Source of the DNA: CAWVWD01 sp965662365
Lineage (GTDB): Bacteria; Bacteroidota; Bacteroidia; Chitinophagales; Saprospiraceae
Direction: 5' to 3'
Assembly (NCBI GenBank): GCA_965662365.1
Contig: CBFIHR010000131.1
Location: 1 to 7,654, forward strand
Length of the DNA: 7,654 nucleotides
This document shows positions 1 to 6,900 of this stretch, piece by piece. The number at the start of each line of letters is the position of its first letter. Within the stretch, counting starts at the first letter, position 1. Below the pieces are notes generated by a model that ran no database searches, was not told where the DNA came from, and saw only the letters and a program-made list of their open reading frames with translations. A program made the position numbers and the translations under genes.

Positions 1-1641
1 GTCACCATTAATAATCGGTAAAACTGGAATATCTTTGACCGTAACATTAAATGTAAAGGCTTCTCCAGCTCCACATTCATTGATTTGTACGACGGTTACG
101 GTATAATTTCCTTCTGTTGTCCAATTAATATCGACAAATTTACCATTATTAGTTAGGGTGCCACCGCCGGAAATTGTCCAAATAAAATTATTACCAGTAG
201 AATTATTGACGGCTTCGTAAGTATTCGTGCCGACACAAACCAACGTATCGCCCAAGACCTCGGAAACTGGTTGAGGCTCACAGCCTAATTTTGCAGCAAA
301 AATATCATTTGAGCCATTACTCGAAATCGTGCTGCTATCAAAAACTGCTGTTCCGTTGAAGCGTCCAGCGGTGAAAATATCACCTTGCGTATTGACAAAA
401 ATAGAATTGGAGACCGTGTTACCACTTCCGCCACTTCTTGCCCATTCTAACGCACCGCTTGGACTTAATTTAGCTATAAAAATATCTTGACCGGGTGCTT
501 GTAAAACTGTTGAATCGATTGAAATAGAATTATTAAAAAAACCTGCGATGTAAATGTTATTTGCTGTATCTACTGCAATTCCACCCTCGCCATCTAATCC
601 GCCACCACCGAACTGTTTTAACCATTGAAATGAACCAGCAGCATTTTGTTGAACTACAAATACATCTTTAGTTGATGGTGTTGTTGATTGAATCGACACA
701 CCGCCAACCGTTATATTTCCTTGAAATTCACCATATAAAGTAATATTGCCATTATTATCAATCGCCATATCAAACTCGTCGGGTTCTTGAAAGTTTCCGC
801 CGACATTGAATATAGGTTGAACGCCTAAAAATGTTCCGGATAGATTATATCGTGCGACTCTCAATCCAGGCGAAGAGAAATTGACCGAAAAATCATGGTA
901 TAAAATATAAACAGTATTATTCGCCACTTTAACTCTTGCCGGTAGGTAGTTGGCAGATGCAGGATTAATTGCAATACCGAATTGCTCATTTCCGTTTGTA
1001 TCGTATTTTACAAAATAGCTACCAATAGAATTGATATTTGGATTCGGAACAATGATAGAACCGAAAGTTGTCACCGCAGATTTTTGGCCAACAATGTAAA
1101 CATCGCCATTCGTATCTACAGCTATATCATGTGCTTTATCAAAATCGAAAAATGGGCTATTATTCGTATTGACACCAGTTCTGACCCATTGTACAACGCC
1201 ATTTGCATTATATTTTACGGTATAAATCGCATTTTGTCCAGGACTCGAACTGACGGTTATATTATCAAATGTCGCTGTATTACGAAAGTAACCTGTAAAA
1301 TAAGCATTTCCATTCGCATCGACTGCCACTGCTTCACCAATATCATAATCTGAAGGACCGCCCGCATTCCGCAACCAAACTAATGTACCCGTAGAATCAT
1401 ATTTTGCAAAAAAAGAATCTTCATTTCCAAAACTTACAATCGTATCAACAGGTGTTTCTATTGTTCCCGAAAATATACCTGTTACATATACATTTCCTTG
1501 ATTATCAGCGGTGATATCTCTTGCCTCATCACTTGCCGTTAGACTGCCGATTTTACTGGCCCAGTTCCAAGTTTGTGCGTTTGAATTAACTGAAAATAAG
1601 ATTAGCCAAAAGCTAAACAGCAGTTGTATTGTTGTTTTCAT
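1..1641 (-). CDS. Secreted SBBP beta-propeller / PKD-like repeat protein, N-terminal part (3' end outside window)
   Basis: The frame is open from the ATG at 1641-1639 to the left edge: 547 residues without a stop, so the C-terminus is missing. Residues 1-22 form a signal peptide (MKTTIQLLFSFWLILF core, likely cleavage after NSNA, before Q23), so the product is exported. Residues 39-453 hold about seven copies of a repeat of the type AVDxxGNxYxTGxF ... FFAKYDxxGxLxW (starting near 39, 101, 170, 236, 289, 352 and 410), which matches the SBBP-type repeat family and would fit a seven-bladed propeller; the blade count is my inference. The fourth copy is degenerate. Residues 463-542 are a PKD-like domain (GDTLVC ... 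SGGG ... INW ... NECG, cysteines C469 and C523) of the same family as the repeats in the gene at 3980-7654. By analogy the missing end probably has more PKD-like domains and a T9SS sorting domain. Function is unknown; adhesin or extracellular matrix protein is plausible. The start is supported by the signal peptide and in-frame repeats; there is no Shine-Dalgarno motif, as usual in this phylum. Confidence 0.9.
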   Translation of the reverse strand, partial: MKTTIQLLFSFWLILFSVNSNAQTWNWASKIGSLTASDEARDITADNQGNVYVTGIFSGTIETPVDTIVSFGNEDSFFAKYDSTGTLVWLRNAGGPSDYDIGEAVAVDANGNAYFTGYFRNTATFDNITVSSSPGQNAIYTVKYNANGVVQWVRTGVNTNNSPFFDFDKAHDIAVDTNGDVYIVGQKSAVTTFGSIIVPNPNINSIGSYFVKYDTNGNEQFGIAINPASANYLPARVKVANNTVYILYHDFSVNFSSPGLRVARYNLSGTFLGVQPIFNVGGNFQEPDEFDMAIDNNGNITLYGEFQGNITVGGVSIQSTTPSTKDVFVVQQNAAGSFQWLKQFGGGGLDGEGGIAVDTANNIYIAGFFNNSISIDSTVLQAPGQDIFIAKLSPSGALEWARSGGSGNTVSNSIFVNTQGDIFTAGRFNGTAVFDSSTISSNGSNDIFAAKLGCEPQPVSEVLGDTLVCVGTNTYEAVNNSTGNNFIWTISGGGTLTNNGKFVDINWTTEGNYTVTVVQINECGAGEAFTFNVTVKDIPVLPIINGD

Positions 1642-1744
1642 CGTTGTGGATTTTAATGTGTATTACGTAAACATTGAAAAATCCATAAAGGTTTATGGCG
1701 TAAGCAGGGCTGTTGCGCTTTCGCTGTCGGTTTAGTATCTTGTT
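1642..1744. other. Intergenic spacer with a short GC-richer islet
   Basis: This 103-bp spacer separates the end of the DUF262 reading frame (stop at 1745) from the ATG of the SBBP/PKD protein (1641). It contains a 7-bp inverted repeat (1683-1698) and, next to it at about 1699-1733, a stretch richer in G and C than the surrounding DNA. I see no convincing TAnnTTTG-type promoter box for the left gene, so whether that gene is read through from upstream or has its own promoter is open. Confidence 0.5.
1677..1698 (-). terminator. Possible weak intrinsic terminator after the DUF262 gene
   Basis: On the minus strand CCATAA and TTATGG form a 6-7 bp stem with a tiny loop (1683-1698), followed one base later by five T (1681-1677). 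It lies about 47 bp past the full-length DUF262 stop and about 36 bp before the next start codon. The stem is short and mostly A-T, so it would be a weak terminator, or could be only an operator-like palindrome. Confidence 0.3.
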
Positions 1745-1936
1745 TTAATCTGCATATTTAATAATCAATTCATCTTCAAGTTCAAAAGCGGATAATAATT
1801 TTTTTATTTTATTAAATTTAGTGACACTGTCCATATTTGACTCAACATAATAATTTTCAGTGATTTGCATTGGTTGCCTCAATAGGTGCTTAAAAGATGC
1901 TTTTTTTAAAGAAATTGATTCTCCTATATCGGTAGT
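1745..1936 (-). pseudogene. Out-of-frame C-terminal tail of the DUF262-DUF1524 protein (63 codons)
   Basis: Immediately after the T9 tract the second minus frame continues for 63 residues (starting TTDIGESISLKK, ending DELIIKYAD) to a TAA at 1745-1747. Joined to residue 622 of the main frame it gives a smooth C-terminal domain: a strand-rich segment (LEYIIFF), a helix (KLYREVIIQLFDLQPELFF), a polar SISLKK segment, then NYYVESNM and a final amphipathic helix (KIKKLLSAFELEDEL). From memory, tails of this style with a Y-[IV]-E-[ST]-N core are common at the ends of DUF262-DUF1524 proteins. The alternative of an independent small gene starting at the ATG at 2026 is unlikely, because its first 30 codons lie entirely within the conserved main frame. 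As sequenced this tail can be made only by a frameshift or transcript slippage. Confidence 0.8.
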
Positions 1937-3803
1937 AAAAAAAAAGTTCTGGCTGAAGATCGAAAAGTTGTATAATAACTTCTCGATAAAGTTTAGATAC
2001 TTGTTTAATAGGTAGTTTATTATCAAAAAATATAATGTATTCTAATTTTTTGTGTTTTGGCTCTTCTGCTTCAAAGATGTTAGTTTCACTATAGACATCG
2101 GATTCTTTAATCTCAATATTGGGAAAACTCCATATTTTAAGGAATCTATCTGTCAGTAGAACAAATCTCTCATTAATTTTATCTTGATTCCAGTTATCAA
2201 TTTCTGATAGAAACTTATTGAGCCACAATCGGCTATCTTTATAGCCATACTTAGGTAAGTCCCGTTTTTGTTGAAAAGTTTTGTTACCAAGTTTACCATT
2301 ATTTCCTGATAAAGTTAAATTAGCTATTGTGTGTAAATAGTTTTCTTTGATACTGTTAAATTCTTCATTTCCTAATTCAATTTTCCATTTTGGATTTGGG
2401 TTTTGAGGGAAAATATGTTCTATGGTAATATCGTCATTGCCTAAGACTTTCACAAACTCTTTGTTGTCATAGTTTTCAAGTCTTTCTAAGAGGTAGATTC
2501 TATTTTTTGATTTTATATTGTAGACATCTTTTAATCTTAAAGAGTCAATAACTTCTTTATCTCTTGGGAAACGTTGGCTTCCTTTTCGCTCAAGTAACCA
2601 TTTTTTTAAGGAATCTGTATAGTTATTTTCGTCAATTTTGTCATACAATAACATAAATATTTTATTCAGTGCATTAGTCGGTAGCCCTACGATGAAACGT
2701 CGAAATGTATAAGCTTGAACAAAGTTAAGCATATCAATAAATTGATCTTTGGTGATAATTTCATTATAGAAGTCATCATAAACTTTCATCAAAAAAGGGT
2801 ATGTCACATTAATTTCTAATCTATTAATATATTCTAATTCTCTACGGATTGTTTTATCTTTTTCGTTTTTCGGATTTACTAATTTATTGTAGTGTTTTGC
2901 TAATGATTTTAACTCTTCTAATATACTTTCTAGTTCATTAATAGTCCCTGTTGGATACTTTTTTTGAAACTCTTCATAAACTTTTCTTTTATTGGGTATT
3001 TTAAAGTTTTTCAATGTTAAATAGTCCCGTATAAAGTCAGAAACTTTACTGACATTTTTATATTCATCTTTAGCTAATTTCTCAATAATTAACCAGTAAT
3101 TTCTATAAATTCTCTGTTGCTTATCATGTTTTAAACCCATTAAAATATAGTTGCGAATTAAGTCAGCTTGAGATAATTCTAAACCTGTTGAATTAAGACT
3201 TTCAAATATTCTTTGGGGGTTGTCTTTATTTCTATCTAAAGAAATTTCTACAAACATTAACTTAGAAATACCAAGTAGGATAACATCAATATTTTCTTTA
3301 GTGATGCGTTCTTTTATATAGGAATAATTCTCGATTAGTTTTGAATAATCGTTGTACTCCTCTTTTCCTTCATTTCTTAATAAATATCTTAAAACTTCAT
3401 TATTATTTTCGGTCGGTTTTAACTTTAGTTTTTCATTATCAGGAGCATATTTATTTATCAGATAAGTTTCGTGGATTTCATTTTCTAATCCTTCATCGTT
3501 TATATCTTGTGCAAATTTATACAGGGCGATGTAAAGTAATGTGAGAGTCGTAAGTCTTTGTTGCCCATCAATAATAGTTAACTCTTTGATCCGTGAAGAT
3601 GTGTAGATATCGTCATGTATGTAAACAATACTACCAATAAAATGAGCATTCATCTCATTTGAAGAACCAACATCAAGAATATCATCTAATAATTTTTTAC
3701 ATTGGTATTTTGTCCAGTCGTAGTTGCGTTGATATACAGGAATTACGAATCGGGTTTTGTTTTGAGATAAGAATTCTTCTACTTTAGTTTCATTTGCTTT
3801 CAT
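1890..3803 (-). CDS. GmrSD-type DUF262-DUF1524 restriction enzyme, C-terminally frameshifted
   Basis: The 637-residue frame starts at the ATG at 3803-3801. Residues 1-220 are DUF262 (GmrS-like, NTPase and modification sensor): IPVYQRNYDW at 21-30, FIGSIVY at 55-61, IIDGQQRLTTL at 77-87 with the DGQQR signature at 79-83, and FESLNSTGLELSQADLIRN at 200-218. The middle is helical. Residues about 430-555 are DUF1524 (GmrD-like, His-Me/HNH nuclease): IEHIFPQ at 461-467 with likely catalytic H463, HTIANLTL at 491-498 and GNKTF at 506-510. Known relatives (GmrSD, BrxU, SspE) cleave or nick phage DNA carrying, or host-sensed by, base or backbone modifications, so an anti-phage role is likely; the specific modification cannot be read from sequence. 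Residues 623-637 are frameshift junk after a T9 run; without the shift the protein would be 685 residues and end at 1745. Both catalytic domains precede the break. No methyltransferase, BREX or Ssp partner is visible. Local GC is lower than in its neighbours. Confidence 0.92.
   Translation of the reverse strand: MKANETKVEEFLSQNKTRFVIPVYQRNYDWTKYQCKKLLDDILDVGSSNEMNAHFIGSIVYIHDDIYTSSRIKELTIIDGQQRLTTLTLLYIALYKFAQDINDEGLENEIHETYLINKYAPDNEKLKLKPTENNNEVLRYLLRNEGKEEYNDYSKLIENYSYIKERITKENIDVILLGISKLMFVEISLDRNKDNPQRIFESLNSTGLELSQADLIRNYILMGLKHDKQQRIYRNYWLIIEKLAKDEYKNVSKVSDFIRDYLTLKNFKIPNKRKVYEEFQKKYPTGTINELESILEELKSLAKHYNKLVNPKNEKDKTIRRELEYINRLEINVTYPFLMKVYDDFYNEIITKDQFIDMLNFVQAYTFRRFIVGLPTNALNKIFMLLYDKIDENNYTDSLKKWLLERKGSQRFPRDKEVIDSLRLKDVYNIKSKNRIYLLERLENYDNKEFVKVLGNDDITIEHIFPQNPNPKWKIELGNEEFNSIKENYLHTIANLTLSGNNGKLGNKTFQQKRDLPKYGYKDSRLWLNKFLSEIDNWNQDKINERFVLLTDRFLKIWSFPNIEIKESDVYSETNIFEAEEPKHKKLEYIIFFDNKLPIKQVSKLYREVIIQLFDLQPELFFYYRYRRINFFKKSIF
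1937..1945 (-). other. Nine-T homopolymer tract at the frameshift point
   Basis: The plus strand has nine A in a row, so the minus coding strand reads C then nine T. The upstream frame reads it as CTT TTT TTT TAC; removing one T (or adding two) restores the C-terminal domain. Runs of this length are known to vary by slipped-strand mispairing and are also frequent sites of sequencing error and polymerase slippage during transcription. Confidence 0.85.
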
Positions 3804-3839
3804 CGAAACTTTTATTTTTTAAAGTTTTAAATAATGTTA

Positions 3840-3847
3840 TAAATATA
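3840..3847 (-). promoter_or_regulatory. Candidate -7 box for the DUF262 gene
   Basis: On the minus strand TATATTTA matches seven of eight positions of the Bacteroidota -7 consensus TAnnTTTG, 36 bp upstream of the ATG and downstream of the terminator of the preceding gene. No good TTTG -33 element is present at the expected spacing, and the DNA is so AT-rich that a chance match is quite possible. Confidence 0.22.
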
Positions 3848-3894
3848 CGAAAGCATTTTTATTATACATTTTTTTCGTAACCATATTTTTATAT

Positions 3895-3925
3895 AAAAAA
3901 CGTCACAGTGTTTTGCTGTGACGTT
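3895..3925 (-). terminator. Intrinsic terminator of the giant PKD-like gene
   Basis: A perfect 10-bp inverted repeat (3899-3908 AACGTCACAG with 3916-3925 CTGTGACGTT, 7-base loop) is followed on the minus strand by an uninterrupted run of T running from the end of the stem through 3895. It lies 55 bp past the stop codon at 3980. The plus strand lacks a T run after the stem, so it works in one direction only. It should insulate the DUF262 gene from transcription of the large gene. Confidence 0.85.
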
Positions 3926-3979
3926 CCAACATATTTTCAAATAAAAAATCGGTGTATATCTTCGAAATCAGTGGGCGTA

Positions 3980-6900
3980 TTAATCCAAAATCACCACTTT
4001 TCGATACAACGTAATCAATTCTGTATCAATTCGAAACCAATAGACGCCACCTTCTAAATTCCGAACGTCAATCAAAACTTCATTAGAACCGTCGTATCGA
4101 ATTGGCGATATGACAACTCTACCTAACTGGTCAATTGCATCTACTGAATACCAAGTTAAATAAGGCGGTACTCGCAGCGTAATAAAATAACGTCCAGGAT
4201 TCGGATATAAGAACAAACCACTTTCTAAACCAAATGGAAAATCATTTGATAAAGGCGTTACGCCACAAATATTTTCAGATTCGACCGAATAAACACCCGA
4301 CGAGGAAGGTCGAAAAGTGAAATCGGTTGCATTATCCAGTTCATTGCCGTTCAAATACCATTGCGAAAGCGTTGGATTACTGGAGAAAAGTGTGTCATTG
4401 ACGAAAGTGACTTGTGGTCGAGGTAACGGATTTTCGACGACGACGGTTGTAGAAACAGGATTGCCGTTGCCACAAAAATTAGATGCAAAAACACTCACGT
4501 CATAAATACCTTTGTCTTGCCATGATATCAAACTACTATTTCCTAATGCCGAAACTGTTCCGCCACCGTTTACCGACCAATTATAATCAAAATCCGAACT
4601 GCCAGAAATTGAATAAACCGCATCTGAATTACGACAAACTAAGGTATCGCCAACGATATTTCCATCAACGTCTGGTGTGTTGTTTTCTACTAAAATTTCT
4701 AATGTTTTTGTGGTCGAGCTTCCACATTGATTAGCGACCGATAAACTCAGTGTTGTTGTGCCAATTGTGTTAAAATCAGCCGTAGTTGTACTGCTATTTG
4801 TTGTCACGGAATTACCATTATCAATCGTCCAATTATACGTCCAACTCGTTACGGTAGTGGCAATAGAATACAAAGCTGTTTCGCCATTACAAACTTGCGT
4901 TGCTCCCGAAATATCTGCCGTTAATTGTGGTGGAATTTGTACCACAACGGTTTTCGTTCGTGGCGTTCCTAATGTACCACAAATATCTTGCGGCGTGACG
5001 GTGATTGTGTGTGTACCTTCGTCTGTCCAAACGATGGTAGCCGTATTGTTTTGTTGCGTCAAAACGCCTCCGCTTCCCAAAGTCCAGTTATAAATTATTC
5101 CATTTTCTACGATAACCGAATAGGTTTCGGTACCGGTACAAACGGTATCAGTACCTTGAATAATTGAGGTTTGATTAGGTATATCTCGCACGGTAATTTG
5201 TTTCGTAATCGTGTTGCCGTTGCCACAATCGTTTGATGGAATAGCGGTGATTGTATGCGTGCCGGGAGTGATCCAGTTGATATTGGCAACGTTTCCTAAA
5301 CCGGTAATTGCTCCACCGCCAGAAATTGTCCAAGTGTAATTAACGCCAGAAATTTGTGGTAAACTATAAGCTGAAATCCCCGCACAAACGACCGAATCAC
5401 CAACGATATTTTGCGTAATATTCGGCACGGTTTCGACTACAACATTGGCGGAAGCTGACTGTCCGTTTCCACAAAAATTCGTTGGAGTGACAGTCAAAGT
5501 TTGGTTGCCTAAAGTCGTCCAGTTGACTGTATTTCCGTTGACGGTTCCGCCAGTTGTTGCCCAGGTGTAGTTCGTGGCGTTGCTTGTCGCAATATAGATT
5601 TCGGTATCATTTTGACAAACGTTTAAATCGCCCGAGATTGTGGGTTGATTTGGTACGTCTAAAACCGTAATGTTTTTTGTTGTTATCGGTGAAGTTCCAC
5701 ACGAATTCGTCGCAGAAATACTCAACGTTTGTACACCAGTTGTATTCCAATTGACATTGACCGCATTGTTATTTGGTGTAATATTTCCACCGTTAGATAA
5801 TATCCAATTGTAGGTAATTCCACTTTGTAAAGTCGTCGTGAAAATATCCGAAGTATTTAAGCAAGTGCTATCTACTCCTGTAATAGCAGTCGGTTGAGCC
5901 GGAATTGTATTGACGGTAACTTGTTTGGTAATCATGTTGCCGTTGCCACAATCGTTAGATGGAATGGCCGTAATTGTATAAGTTCCGGCAGTTGTCCAAT
6001 TGATATTAGCGGCGTTATTTAAAGCCGTAATCGAGCCACCACCCGACAACATCCAAGTGTAGTTTACGCCGGTTATTTGCGGAAGCGTATAAGTCGAAAT
6101 TCCTAAACAAACGCTTGTATTCCCAACGATATTTTGTGTAATATTCGGCACGGTTTCGACTACAACATTGGCGGAAGCTGGCTGCCCGTTTCCACAAAAA
6201 TTCGTTGGGGTGACAGTCAAAGTTTGGTTGCCTAAAGTTGTCCAAGTGATATCGTTTCCGTTGACGTTTCCGCCAGCTGTTGACCAAGTGTAATTTGTTG
6301 CGTTGCTTGTCGCAATGTAAGTTTCGGTGCTATTTTGACAAACGCTCAAATCGCCTGAGATAGTCGGTTGATTTGGTACGTCTAAAACCGTGATGGTTTT
6401 CGTTTGTGGAGCAGAAGTGCCGCAGCTATTAGAAGCCGTGACGCTTAATATTTGTTGTCCGATTCCATTCCAGTTGACGGTTGATGTATTGATATTTTGT
6501 GATAAAACACCACCATTATTTAAGTTCCAATTGTAAGTCAAACCATTTTGTAAAGTAGTCGAATAATTCGTTAAGGTATTTAAACAAGTGCTATCTGTGC
6601 CAATAATTGTGGTCGGTTGTGACGGAATATTTTGAATGGAAACCGTTTGATTCAAAGGTGTTCCAATACCACACTCGTTGCTTGGTGTGATGGTTAAAAT
6701 ATGATTGCCTGCGGTTGTCCAATTGATATTCGCTGCATTATTTAAAGCCGCAATCGAACCGCCAGAGCCTAAATTCCAACTATAATTTACGCCACTTTCT
6801 GCGGTAATGCTGTAGCCTTCGAGCGTTTGACAAGCGTTAAGGTTTCCGGTAAAACCGACTGGTTGAGATGGTACATTTTTTACCGTAATTTGTAGCGTTT

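Larger units (their letters stand above)
3804..3979. other. AT-rich intergenic spacer
   Basis: This 176-bp spacer lies between the stop of the giant PKD-like gene and the start of the DUF262 gene. It holds the strong terminator at 3895-3925 and, downstream of it, about 90 bp of very AT-rich DNA that must contain the DUF262 promoter if the terminator is efficient. The bases just before the DUF262 ATG are A-rich with no Shine-Dalgarno sequence. Confidence 0.7.

Noticed and set aside
982..1353. Plus-strand open frame of 123 codons
   Set aside because: It lies antisense inside the continuous SBBP-repeat coding frame and its product is low-complexity (rich in I, R, C) without a recognisable domain.
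1745..2026. Separate 93-codon gene downstream of the DUF262 gene
   Set aside because: Its first 30 codons overlap the conserved DUF262 protein frame out of register; only the part after the T9 tract looks like protein, and that part completes the interrupted C-terminal domain.
3895..3925. Perfect inverted repeat as a transposon end or attachment site
   Set aside because: A 10-bp stem with a short loop immediately followed by a T run on the coding strand, 55 bp past a stop codon, is fully explained as an intrinsic terminator; no matching copy or transposase was seen.
4758..5093. Plus-strand open frame of 111 codons
   Set aside because: It is antisense to clear PKD-like domains; its valine-rich hydrophobic product is what the complement of T/N-rich repeats produces.
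5183..6628. CRISPR array or other non-coding tandem repeat
   Set aside because: The periodicity is that of protein domains (multiples of three, about 230-250 bp units, 723-bp super-unit) within one open frame, with mainly synonymous differences in the most similar patch.
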